Shown here one piece after another: positions 46,250-54,089 of a DNA stretch of 64,000 bases. The DNA comes from JBMNCR01 sp049366695. Lineage in GTDB: Bacteria > Bacillota > Clostridia > Eubacteriales > Alkalibacteraceae. Each line of letters opens with the position of its first letter. Position 1 is the stretch's first letter. A program made the position numbers and the translations under genes. The notes under the pieces are model-generated. The model was not told the origin of the DNA, ran no database searches, and saw only the letters and a program-made list of their open reading frames with translations. The DNA lies in the NCBI GenBank assembly GCA_049366695.1, contig JBMNCR010000119.1, positions 8,657-72,656 on the forward strand, written 5' to 3'.

Positions 46250-47026
46250 TTAATTGCTTTTTGCAATTTTATTAAACAAAGTTAGCGTATTCTCCTTAAT
46301 ACGTTGCATAAAATAATCAAACTCAATCTCTTTTAATTCACATATTTTACTAGCAACATAGCTTACATAAATAGGATTATTAACTTTTCCTCGATATGGT
46401 ACAGGAGTTAGATATGGACTATCTGTTTCTATCAATATCCTATCTAATGGAGTATTTTTAGCTACTTCTGGTAGTTTTCTAGAATTTTTAAATGTTATCG
46501 GACCAGAGAATGATATGTAAAATCCTAGATCTATATATTTTTTCGCCATTTCCCAACTTCCACTAAAACTATGTAATACACCCTTCAAATCTTTACTATG
46601 TTTTTTTATTATCTCATAAGTATCGTTGTGAGCATCTCTGCTATGCACAATAATCGGCAAATCTAAACTTTTTGCAATATTAATTTGCTTTACAAACACA
46701 TCTTTCTGAATTTCTTTTGGTGAGTATTCATAGTAATAATCTAAACCTATTTCTCCAATAGCTACCACTTTTTTATTTATAGCAAGTTTTTTCAATTTAT
46801 TAAAGTCTTGTTCTTCAATCTTAATTGCTTCATGAGGATGAATTCCAATTGCAGCATATATTATGTCAAACTCCGTAGCAATTTCTACAGATCTATAAGA
46901 AGATTCGATATCTACTCCAGGATTGATAATTATTTTCATCTCTTTTTCAATTAATTCACTTATTAAATCACTAAATGTCTCTTTATATTTTTCATCATCT
47001 AAATGTGCATGTGTATCTATTAACAT
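46250..47026 (-). CDS. tatD: TatD family metal-dependent DNase
   Basis: A 258-residue amidohydrolase-fold nuclease. Metal ligands are in LIDTHAHLDDEKY, AIGEIGLDYYYEYSP, IVHSRDAHNDTY, VLHSFSGSWEMA and LIETDSPYLTPVPYRG. TatD proteins are 3'-5' DNases acting in DNA repair or degradation. It appears to be transcribed alone. Confidence 0.94.
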   Translation of the reverse strand: MLIDTHAHLDDEKYKETFSDLISELIEKEMKIIINPGVDIESSYRSVEIATEFDIIYAAIGIHPHEAIKIEEQDFNKLKKLAINKKVVAIGEIGLDYYYEYSPKEIQKDVFVKQINIAKSLDLPIIVHSRDAHNDTYEIIKKHSKDLKGVLHSFSGSWEMAKKYIDLGFYISFSGPITFKNSRKLPEVAKNTPLDRILIETDSPYLTPVPYRGKVNNPIYVSYVASKICELKEIEFDYFMQRIKENTLTLFNKIAKSN

Positions 47027-47214
47027 AATTTCATCTCCATTGTATTAAAATCATTTATATATTATCGTTATTTTACTAAAATACATACTTATTATAAGTA
47101 TATATCTTTACTATAATTTTTGACAAACCCAATTTTTTCATAATACCAAGCAACTCTTTTGCGAGAAAGTATATAGAAAATCATTCTTTTAAAATATTTT
47201 CTTTTAATATTATC

Positions 47215-47269
47215 ATATTTTTTCTTTACGGAGCGTAGCAAAAATTTGATTTAAATGTTTTTATTAATT
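47215..47269. repeat. 55-base direct repeat, left flank of gap 1
   Basis: Identical over 55 bases to 47370-47424 on the other side of the 100-N gap. This is the signature of two contigs that overlap by one assembler k-mer. Confidence 0.9.
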
Positions 47270-47369
47270 NNNNNNNNNNNNNNNNNNNNNNNNNNNNNNN
47301 NNNNNNNNNNNNNNNNNNNNNNNNNNNNNNNNNNNNNNNNNNNNNNNNNNNNNNNNNNNNNNNNNNNNN
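47270..47369. other. assembly gap 1 (100 N)
   Basis: Exactly 100 N, a placeholder of unknown size. Because both flanks are the same 55 bases, the true gap may be zero, or may be a short tandem or dispersed repeat. No gene is interrupted. Confidence 0.95.
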
Positions 47370-47424
47370 ATATTTTTTCTTTACGGAGCGTAGCAAAAAT
47401 TTGATTTAAATGTTTTTATTAATT
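47370..47424. repeat. 55-base direct repeat, right flank of gap 1
   Basis: Second copy of the sequence at 47215-47269. It contains TACGGAGCGTAGC, reminiscent of the short hairpin motifs elsewhere in the accessory repeats. Confidence 0.9.
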
Positions 47425-47430
47425 TAATAA

Positions 47431-47467
47431 TAGATAGACCGACCAATATCATTAGTCAGTCTATCTA
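47431..47467 (-). terminator. hairpin downstream of the ABC transporter operon
   Basis: TAGATAGACCGAC pairs with GTCAGTCTATCTA except for one wobble. Only a weak T-rich tail follows on the minus strand, so terminator function is moderate-confidence. Confidence 0.5.
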
Positions 47468-47501
47468 TATCTAATCACCTTATAAAAAACAACTTATTTT
47501 C

Positions 47502-48209
47502 TTAAGAAGTCATTATTTTTAGTATCTTTTCTTTATAAATATTTAGCTTATTTATTTCCCTACCAGGCAAATCACTATTTATCTCTACTATATCTTTTAC
47601 CTTTGTGATATCATCATCACTCAGTATAATGATTTTATGAGATAATAACATAACTTCTTCGATATCATGAGAAACATAAACAACAGTTCTTTGATTATCA
47701 ACAAATAAGCTAACAAAATCATTTATTAGCTCTTTTTTTAAATTATAATCTATTCCACTAAAAGGTTCATCCATTAATAATATGGAAGATGGATATGAAA
47801 AAGCTCTAGCTAAAGAGACTCTCTGTTTCATACCCCCACTTAATTGTGAAGGATAATAGTCTTTATAATCTAACAATTTAACATGCTTTAAATATCTACT
47901 TATAACTTGATTGCATTCTTTCTTTTTATATTTACTTCTTAGTACAAATTCTATATTCTTATAAACATTATGCCATTCCAATAATCTCGGTTCTTGAAAT
48001 ACGTATGAAGTATCTGAATCCTCTATTCCATTTATAGTTCCATTTTGATAGTTTTCTTCTCCCGCAATGATATTTAGCAATGTAGTTTTTCCGCATCCTG
48101 AAGGTCCAATAATTGATGTTATCTTATTCTTTTCAATATTCATGCTTATGTTATCAAATAATTTTTTATCACCATATTGTTTCGTTATATTACTAATTAA
48201 TATATTCAT
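47502..48209 (-). CDS. ABC transporter ATP-binding protein (nitrate/taurine/HMP type)
   Basis: A 235-residue ATPase with Walker A IIGPSGCGKTTLLNIIAG, Q-loop SYVFQEPRLLEWHNV, signature LSGGMKQRVSLARAF, Walker B ILLMDEPFSGID and VVYVSHDIEEVM. It belongs to the SsuB/TauB/ThiZ-like group that energises uptake with an NMT1/THI5-type binding protein. It overlaps the permease gene by 4 bases and ends the operon. Confidence 0.92.
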   Translation of the reverse strand: MNILISNITKQYGDKKLFDNISMNIEKNKITSIIGPSGCGKTTLLNIIAGEENYQNGTINGIEDSDTSYVFQEPRLLEWHNVYKNIEFVLRSKYKKKECNQVISRYLKHVKLLDYKDYYPSQLSGGMKQRVSLARAFSYPSSILLMDEPFSGIDYNLKKELINDFVSLFVDNQRTVVYVSHDIEEVMLLSHKIIILSDDDITKVKDIVEINSDLPGREINKLNIYKEKILKIMTS

Positions 48210-48982
48210 TTGATTTTACTCTTTCCAATATATTTGTATATGAGTTTAGAAAAACTTATCTCTATTAAATAACTAAGTATAATAATTACTAAAGTCCATG
48301 CAAACAATTGTTGTGTTTCTAAATATATTTTAGAATTGTAAATCATCCTTCCTATGGAATAATCCGTTCCAGATAGAAGTTCAGCTGTAATTGATACCTT
48401 CCATGCCATTCCTAATGATGTTATCATCCCTGCTACTGCGTAAGGTCGTATCCATGGCAGATAAATATTTATAATAGTATTAAAATTGCTAACCTTATAT
48501 ATTCTTGCCATTTGTAAAAGCTTATTATCTACATTACTCATTCCTTCATAAACATTAGTCCATACTATTGGAAAACACAATAACAAACATACTAGTATAG
48601 GGGTAAAACTCTTACTAACCCATAAAAGTATAAGAATAATAATGGATGCTACAGGAGTAGATTTTATCACTATAATTATTGGATATGACATACTATAGAT
48701 GGTTTTTGATAACCCACATAGTACTCCCCACAAAATACCTAATACCGAAGATAAAACAAACCCAATAACTATCCTCATTAAAGAATTAAATATGATTAGC
48801 CAAAAATCGTATGTACCTATCAAATTATATAACTCAGTGATTGTAGAATATGGAGATGGCAAGATTAAATCATTCCCTACCAAGAAAGAAATAATCTGCC
48901 ATACTAATATCCAAAATAAAATCCAAAGCATACTACCTTTATGTTTATTATGTTTTTTATTATCTCTCGTAATAAAATTCAT
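48206..48982 (-). CDS. ABC transporter permease (SsuC/ThiX-like)
   Basis: A 258-residue membrane protein with six helices (LWILFWILVWQIISFLVG at the N-terminus) and the EAA-type loop YEGMSNVDNKLLQMARIYKV. It pairs with the ATPase downstream and the binding protein upstream; its start lies 23 bases inside the binding-protein gene. Substrate class cannot be told from the permease. Confidence 0.9.
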   Translation of the reverse strand: MNFITRDNKKHNKHKGSMLWILFWILVWQIISFLVGNDLILPSPYSTITELYNLIGTYDFWLIIFNSLMRIVIGFVLSSVLGILWGVLCGLSKTIYSMSYPIIIVIKSTPVASIIILILLWVSKSFTPILVCLLLCFPIVWTNVYEGMSNVDNKLLQMARIYKVSNFNTIINIYLPWIRPYAVAGMITSLGMAWKVSITAELLSGTDYSIGRMIYNSKIYLETQQLFAWTLVIIILSYLIEISFSKLIYKYIGKSKIK

Positions 48983-49940
48983 TATCAGGAATTTCTCCTC
49001 CTATTGAAGCTGGATTATACTGATAAAGAACTTCGTAATAATTATTTAAAAGTGTCTTTGCCTCATCACTATCAATAAAAACAATATTAGATTTAGGTAT
49101 TGCTAATTCTGCAATCTTTGCCTTAGGTAAAATACTTTTCTCTTCAATCAATAAACTTGCCTCTTGTGGGTTACTATTTACATAGTTTATTGATTCCTCA
49201 TAACTATTCAATATTATATCTATTGCTTCTTCATATTTATCGGCAAATTCTTTACTGACTATGAGACATCCCATAGGCAAACTCATATCTGAAGTAACTT
49301 GTTCCCACTCCTGAGTAATATCTAGTGCAATTTGAACTTCTTCATTGTTCATTGTAGCCGTAGTAACAAAAGGTTGTGGTAATACTGCTATATTGGCTTT
49401 ATTACTTTGGAGTAAAGTAGCTAACTCAGCATGCCCTGCTATATACTCAATAGTTATATCTTTATCCAGATCTATATCATTCTTTTCTAGAATATAATTT
49501 AGTATGTATTCAGGTGTAGCCCCTTGCCCAGAAGAATAGATAGTTTTTCCTTTTAAACTTTCTATATCTGTAATACCTTGATCTCCATTTTCTAATACAT
49601 ATAAAACTCCCAAAGTATTCACAGCCAATACTTTCACATTTCCTTTAGTCTTATTATATAAAACTGACGCTAAATTTGATGGAACAGCGGCAATATCAAT
49701 ATCGCCATTAATTATACCTGCCGCCACTTGTTCTGGAGCAGTTTCAATATTATAATCAATAGTTACATTCTCTCCTAAGCCTAAATCTTCATCCATCATC
49801 TTTGCCATTCCCATTCCAGTAGGTCCTGCTAAAGTAGTAATGTTTATTGTTAATTCCTCACTTATTATATCGGCATTTGTATTTGTACAGCCACTTAATA
49901 AAAGTATACTTATTAATATAACAAATAATATTTTCTTCAC
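48960..49940 (-). CDS. ABC transporter substrate-binding lipoprotein (NMT1/THI5-like)
   Basis: A 326-residue lipoprotein with signal peptide and lipobox (LLLSGCTN). The two-lobed fold includes GPTGMGMAKMMDEDLG, APEQVAAGIINGDIDIAAVP, and GKTIYSSGQGATPEYILNYI. The family binds small molecules such as thiamine precursors, sulfonates, nitrate or purines; this member cannot be assigned. The start is GTG after GGAGAG. Order in the operon: TM1266-like gene, binding protein, permease, ATPase. Confidence 0.9.
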   Translation of the reverse strand: MKKILFVILISILLLSGCTNTNADIISEELTINITTLAGPTGMGMAKMMDEDLGLGENVTIDYNIETAPEQVAAGIINGDIDIAAVPSNLASVLYNKTKGNVKVLAVNTLGVLYVLENGDQGITDIESLKGKTIYSSGQGATPEYILNYILEKNDIDLDKDITIEYIAGHAELATLLQSNKANIAVLPQPFVTTATMNNEEVQIALDITQEWEQVTSDMSLPMGCLIVSKEFADKYEEAIDIILNSYEESINYVNSNPQEASLLIEEKSILPKAKIAELAIPKSNIVFIDSDEAKTLLNNYYEVLYQYNPASIGGEIPDNEFYYER

Positions 49941-49959
49941 ATTTATCTCTCCTCTTTTT

Positions 49960-50214
49960 TCATATTAATTCTTTTTTTGATATTGAACATTTAACATGAG
50001 TATCCGTCACTTTACCTAACCGTCCAGTCAAAGTATTAATATCGTTTAATTCACCCAAAACCGTTACTGCGATTACTGATAACCCTTCCTCTTGCAACGG
50101 CAATCCCATTCTACCTTTTATAATCCCCTTAAAATCCGCAATAATATTATTTACCTTATCTTGATTCAATGTAGGATTTTCTAGAATTATACTTATTACT
50201 GCTATTCTTTTCAT
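49960..50214 (-). CDS. TM1266-type putative iron-only hydrogenase system regulator
   Basis: An 84-residue ACT/NikR-C-like domain protein. The pattern RIAVISIILENPTLNQDKVN, GRMGLPLQEEGLSVIAV and LTGRLGKVTDTHVKC matches the TM1266 family, found near [FeFe]-hydrogenase maturation genes in anaerobes. There is no DNA-binding domain, so it probably works as a ligand- or partner-binding regulator. The ATG at 50214 with AAGGGGTG is preferred over an upstream in-frame start. It leads the ABC transporter operon behind a structured leader. Confidence 0.82.
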   Translation of the reverse strand: MKRIAVISIILENPTLNQDKVNNIIADFKGIIKGRMGLPLQEEGLSVIAVTVLGELNDINTLTGRLGKVTDTHVKCSISKKELI

Positions 50215-50256
50215 AAAACACCCCTTAACTAAAATAAAATTGTGCAATAAATAAAC

Positions 50257-50390
50257 AAAAAACTTCCTATATAGGAAGTTACTTTAATACACTATAACCT
50301 CCTTCCAGATCAGATGATTCTTTTCTGTTAGGGTGAAGTATTTTAAACTTGGTTTGATAAAATATTATCATACTTTTCTATTTATTGCAA
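50257..50390 (-). promoter_or_regulatory. riboswitch-like leader with promoter and terminator
   Basis: On the minus strand TTGCAA and TAATAT, 17 bases apart, start a leader of about 100 nt. A stem pairs TACTT-CAC-TAAC (50340-50327) with GTTA-GTG-AAGTA (50298-50280). It closes a loop containing CATCTGATCTGGAAGGAG. Next is a terminator, the palindrome AACTTCCTATATAGGAAGTT (50261-50280) plus a T run. GGAAG and GTTA of the first structure can instead pair with TAACTTCC of the terminator arm, forming an antiterminator. It matches no riboswitch class I can name; the ligand is unknown. Confidence 0.6.
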
Positions 50391-50396
50391 TTTTTT

Positions 50397-51083
50397 TTAC
50401 GAAATCAGTTTAGCACCATGCCTATCTAACCAAGATTTACTTATTTCATAATCAGGCATTATTTTTTCTACTTCTTGCCAATATTTTTTTGAATGGTTTA
50501 ATTCTATCAAATGACATAACTCATGAACGACCACATAATCAATTACATTTTCAGGTAGCATGGCGCATTTCCAATTGAATTTCATATTTCCATAATTAGA
50601 ACAACTAGCCCATCTATAAAATAAATTTTCTACATATATATTTTTAGGATTTACACCTACTTCTTTTTTAAAATGTTCTAGTTTAGTCAAAACAATTTTT
50701 CTAGTTTCAGCTTTGTACCACTCTTCGATAATTTTTTCCATACTAAAACTATTTTCTGTATAAGTATGAAGACTAAAAATGTTTTCCTCTAAATGTAATT
50801 TTACCTTTTGATTACTCTCATGTATTTTAGTTTCAAGAGGAATATTATTACCTAAGTACATAATATGTCCTCCTAAAATACTTATTCCTATGTCATTAAT
50901 ACTCTTTTTTATCCAATTCTTATTTAAATCTAGATACCTTTCGATCTCATTGTGATTTGTCTTTTTAGGAGTAATAACCATTAACTCATTGTTTTCAACT
51001 TTTAGCACTATATCTTTTCTTCTCATTTTTTTTATATAATAGTTTATCTCAGATTCATCAATAAATAATTTCAAAATAATCAT
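50397..51083 (-). CDS. YgjP-like metallopeptidase (M48/DUF45)
   Basis: A 228-residue protein of the DUF45/YgjP group. A zinc-peptidase motif is clear: DYVVVHELCHLIELNHSKKY, with the H-E-x-x-H core and a third His downstream; the segment YRWASCSNYGNMKFNWKCAM is diagnostic. Members are often neighbours of restriction-modification genes, but here it stands alone. No signal peptide; cytoplasmic. Confidence 0.9.
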   Translation of the reverse strand: MIILKLFIDESEINYYIKKMRRKDIVLKVENNELMVITPKKTNHNEIERYLDLNKNWIKKSINDIGISILGGHIMYLGNNIPLETKIHESNQKVKLHLEENIFSLHTYTENSFSMEKIIEEWYKAETRKIVLTKLEHFKKEVGVNPKNIYVENLFYRWASCSNYGNMKFNWKCAMLPENVIDYVVVHELCHLIELNHSKKYWQEVEKIMPDYEISKSWLDRHGAKLIS

Positions 51084-51206
51084 CCTTAACTTAAAAAATA
51101 TAACTAATAAATACTCTAAATTTATTATAAATCAATAATCCAATCATTACAAAATCTATACGTTGTCATTACTTTATGAAAAATGTTATAGATGACGTTC
51201 ACATAA

Positions 51207-52064
51207 TTACCTATTTAGTTTTTCTCTTTTATTTTTGATATTATCCAAAATATCTACTAATTGTTCATCTTCTTTTTCTATAATACTTTTAAACTTTTCT
51301 ATACTATCTTGAAATTTATTAAGCTCATCTACTAATTTATCTTTATTAGCAAAAAACAGTTCGCTCCACATATTTCCATTAATAATAGCTATTCTTGTCA
51401 TATCTTGAAAACTTCCACCTTCAAAATTTGCAATACTATCATCATCATTAATATCTACCATAGATGCCGCTATTACATGGCATAATTGACTGGTAAATGC
51501 AATTTTTTTATCATGATCATCAGGAGTAGTAAAAACAATATTACTAAATCCTATCTCTTTTAAAACTTCTACTAAAAAGTCTATATTCTCTTTTTTATTA
51601 TTTTCCAATGGCGTCAATATATAGTTCTTACCTATAAATATGCTTTTATCTGCATATCCAAACCCTTGCTTTTCTTTTCCAGCCATAGGATGTCCCGGTA
51701 TATAATCAATATCACTTCGTAGTATATCTTTCACAGAATCAATAATTTCTCTCTTTATACCGACTATATCCGTGATTATACTTCCTTCTTTAAAATTTTC
51801 CATATTATTTACTATAAAATTAATGGCATCATTTAAATATAAACAAATAAAAACAAAATCACATTGAGGCAATACTTCTTCTGCACTTATATATCCTTTG
51901 TCAATTAATCCAATACTCTCTGCCTTCTTTATAATGTCACTATTTATATCGACTCCATATATTTTTTTAGGATTTAGCCCTTTAAATGCATCTGCAAAAG
52001 CGCATCCCATCAGCCCTAACCCCACAACTAATATATTAGAATTCTTAAAGTCACTTATCTCCAT
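51207..52064 (-). CDS. tyrA: prephenate dehydrogenase
   Basis: A 285-residue NAD(P)-dependent enzyme converting prephenate to 4-hydroxyphenylpyruvate for tyrosine. NAD motif ILVVGLGLMGCAFADAF, catalytic-domain GHPMAGKEKQGFGYADKS and FTSQLCHVIAASMV are present. No ACT domain follows. Its ATG begins directly after the aroF stop, so the two are coupled and share the attenuator upstream of aroF. Confidence 0.94.
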   Translation of the reverse strand: MEISDFKNSNILVVGLGLMGCAFADAFKGLNPKKIYGVDINSDIIKKAESIGLIDKGYISAEEVLPQCDFVFICLYLNDAINFIVNNMENFKEGSIITDIVGIKREIIDSVKDILRSDIDYIPGHPMAGKEKQGFGYADKSIFIGKNYILTPLENNKKENIDFLVEVLKEIGFSNIVFTTPDDHDKKIAFTSQLCHVIAASMVDINDDDSIANFEGGSFQDMTRIAIINGNMWSELFFANKDKLVDELNKFQDSIEKFKSIIEKEDEQLVDILDNIKNKREKLNR

Positions 52065-53081
52065 CTAGCTAAATACCTTCCCTTCAAGATTTGCGTATTT
52101 CTTAATCTTGGTCATTAATGTATCAAATTTGTTAGGCTTTAATGATTGTTGCCCGTCACATAGTGCTGTTTCTGGAGAATTATGCACCTCTATTATTAAT
52201 CCATCTGCCCCAGCAGCAACCGCAGCTTTTGCCATTGGTTCTACTAACCACCATAGTCCAGTAGAATGACTTGGATCTATTATTACAGGCAAATGACTTT
52301 TTCTTTTTAACACAGGAATTGCGCTTAAATCTAAAGTATTACGAGTAATAGTTTCAAAAGTTCTAATTCCTCTTTCACATAAAATAACATTATCATTTCC
52401 CTCTTTCATAATATACTCTGCTGACATTAATAATTCTTCAATGGTAGCAGATAAACCTCTTTTTAATAAAATGGGTTTATTACATTTACCTAATTCTCTT
52501 AGTAAAATAAAGTTTTGCATATTCCTTGCTCCAACTTGAATAATATCAACATCTTCAACAAACGCATCTATCATTTCTGTAGACATTATTTCAGAAACAA
52601 TAGGCAATCCAGTCTTCTCTTTCGCAATTTTTAATAATTTTAATCCATCTAAACCTAAACCTTGGAAACTATATGGTGAAGTTCTTGGTTTAAAAGCTCC
52701 TCCTCTTAAAAAACTAGCCCCCGCACTTTTTACATCATTTGCAATACTTGTTATCTGTTCTTCACTTTCAACTGAACATGGTCCAGCAATTACAGAAAAA
52801 TTATTATCTCCTAATTTATTTCCATTTACATCTATAAGAGTATCTTGAGGATGAAATAATCTATTAGCTTTTTTATATGGTTCCTGCACACGCAATATTT
52901 TTTTGACAATTTCATGTGATTCTATTAACCCTACATCTAAAGATCTAGTATCCCCAATAAGTCCAATCACAATATGATCTACCCCTTTTGAAAAATTAGT
53001 TTCTAACCCACATTTTTTAATTGAATCTTTTAATTTGTTAATATCTTTTTCAGCTGCATCTCCACTCACAACAATAATCAT
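52065..53081 (-). CDS. aroF: 3-deoxy-7-phosphoheptulonate synthase (DAHP synthase)
   Basis: A 338-residue type I-beta DAHP synthase, the first enzyme of the shikimate pathway. Residues 1-65 are the ferredoxin-like regulatory domain (MIIVVSGDAAEKDINKLKDS); the barrel shows FSVIAGPCSVESEEQ, FLRGGAFKPRTSPYSFQG, LLKRGLSATIEELLMSAE and VIIDPSHSTGLWWLVE. The N-terminal domain usually confers Phe/Tyr feedback. AAGGAGG precedes the ATG. It is followed by tyrA and preceded by an aromatic leader peptide and terminator. Confidence 0.95.
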   Translation of the reverse strand: MIIVVSGDAAEKDINKLKDSIKKCGLETNFSKGVDHIVIGLIGDTRSLDVGLIESHEIVKKILRVQEPYKKANRLFHPQDTLIDVNGNKLGDNNFSVIAGPCSVESEEQITSIANDVKSAGASFLRGGAFKPRTSPYSFQGLGLDGLKLLKIAKEKTGLPIVSEIMSTEMIDAFVEDVDIIQVGARNMQNFILLRELGKCNKPILLKRGLSATIEELLMSAEYIMKEGNDNVILCERGIRTFETITRNTLDLSAIPVLKRKSHLPVIIDPSHSTGLWWLVEPMAKAAVAAGADGLIIEVHNSPETALCDGQQSLKPNKFDTLMTKIKKYANLEGKVFS

Positions 53082-53105
53082 ATAAATCCTCCTTATTTAG
53101 TAAAA

Positions 53106-53131
53106 TAAAAAAAGGCTCTTTATAGAGCCTT
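53106..53131 (-). terminator. attenuator terminator in the aroF-tyrA leader
   Basis: AAGGCTCT (53112-53119) pairs with AGAGCCTT (53124-53131); on the minus strand it ends in eight Ts. It sits between the leader-peptide stop, 52 bases upstream, and the aroF SD, so it must be bypassed for aroF expression. Confidence 0.9.
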
Positions 53132-53182
53132 CTAAATTTTATCTTTTTCTTATTTTATAGGACTACTCCACTTTTTTAACTT

Positions 53183-53296
53183 TTAAATAACTATTTTTTT
53201 GTATTTAAATTTACCAGCGTTATAATAATAACCCCAGCTAAAGCTAAAAAAGTAAAAATATTTATTTAGTGATTTCTTCACATCTAAACTATTCAT
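53183..53296 (-). CDS. aromatic-rich leader peptide of aroF-tyrA
   Basis: A 37-codon open frame with GGAGGACT and ATG at proper spacing. Residues 13-25 read YFYFFSFSWGYYY: 10 of 13 are Phe, Tyr or Trp, and 12 of 37 overall. This is the hallmark of a leader peptide for ribosome-mediated attenuation, like pheL or trpL of enterobacteria. Scarcity of charged aromatic tRNA would stall the ribosome within the block and favour readthrough of the terminator just before aroF. A weak alternative pairing (GTGGAGT after the leader stop with GCTCTAT of the terminator) is the only antiterminator I could find. The promoter is 20 bases before the ATG, so the frame is transcribed as its own leader. Confidence 0.88.
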   Translation of the reverse strand: MNSLDVKKSLNKYFYFFSFSWGYYYNAGKFKYKKIVI

Positions 53297-53323
53297 AATA
53301 GTCCTCCAAATTAAATTGTTTCT

Positions 53324-53352
53324 ATTATACTTATTTTTATTTAAAAAGTCAA
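53324..53352 (-). promoter_or_regulatory. sigma-A promoter of aroF-tyrA
   Basis: On the minus strand TTGACT (53352-53347) and TATAAT (53329-53324) are exactly 17 bases apart, close to consensus. It lies 20 bases from gap 2 and drives the leader peptide, aroF and tyrA. Confidence 0.88.
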
Positions 53353-53371
53353 TAAAAAGATAACTAGTAGG

Positions 53372-53471
53372 NNNNNNNNNNNNNNNNNNNNNNNNNNNNN
53401 NNNNNNNNNNNNNNNNNNNNNNNNNNNNNNNNNNNNNNNNNNNNNNNNNNNNNNNNNNNNNNNNNNNNNNN
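53372..53471. other. assembly gap 2 (100 N)
   Basis: Exactly 100 N of unknown true length. Unlike gap 1 the flanks are not identical. Housekeeping genes lie on one side and accessory DNA on the other, so the join should be treated with caution. An open frame spanning the N run is an artefact. Confidence 0.95.
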
Positions 53472-53621
53472 CAATTTAGCTTTTCAAATTTCTTTTTAAA
53501 TACAATAACTATGATTACTAAAATATTTTGAAAAGCTTGTTTTTTAGTTATGCTATTATTTTTGATTACAATAATTAATGCTTTTTGTAATATTCGAGTA
53601 ATCAATGGCTTTACTGTGCTT

Positions 53622-53960
53622 CATATTTTTATATACATAAAACTGGTTTCTTTCATCATAGTATTCTACAAATATTTTATAATTTTTGATCAAAGTAAAA
53701 TACTATATAGAGTCTATAGGCTTATTATTAATACAATAGCGAAACATTAGCTTCGCTTAATCCAAAAGAAGGAGATGAGAACCGTTAAGAATTTATCGGC
53801 TGTTTGAGCAACGCGAGTTCCGGAAATTTAGGTTCACTTCGAGTTCTATCCATTGGTGTTGGCGTAAGCGTGTTTGTAATTGTATTAATAATACGCCTAG
53901 ATCTATTATGAAACAAGTATTGGGTTGTTTTTTTTCATGCGATTGCCCTGAACTAGTCTC
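53622..53960. repeat. dispersed repeat, long copy (B)
   Basis: Contains TTTGATCAAAGTAAAATACT, AGCTTCGCTTAAT, AGAAGGAGATGAGAACCGTT, an arm ending TTATCGGCTGT, GCGAGTTCCG and GGTGTTGGCGTAAGCGTG. The outer parts match the copy at 38218; the inner part matches 63495-63615 and 63735-63950. No coding capacity is evident. The rest of 53472-54089 has no gene I can support. Confidence 0.78.
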
Positions 53961-54089
53961 TGACCGATTCTGATCGATTCGTGAAAATGTCTTAGTATAC
54001 CACTAGTGTGTAAGGATTTCTTTGGGGATTTATCTATTGTTGAGCCTATCACATCACTATACTTTGAATTTCATCCAAGATAGTACTTC

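Noticed and set aside
47215..47424. A CRISPR array or tandem repeat at gap 1
   Set aside because: Only two copies of a 55-base unit flank an N run and no spacer-repeat periodicity exists; assembly overlap explains it.
50290..50340. TPP riboswitch reading of the TM1266/ABC leader (CTGATCTGG resembles part of its core)
   Set aside because: The other TPP core segments (CTGAGA and the second pyrophosphate-binding helix) are absent, so the resemblance is limited to nine bases.
53183..53605. A single long open frame across gap 2
   Set aside because: It reads through 100 N. Only its last 37 codons (from 53296) have an SD, a start and a promoter; those are reported as the leader peptide.
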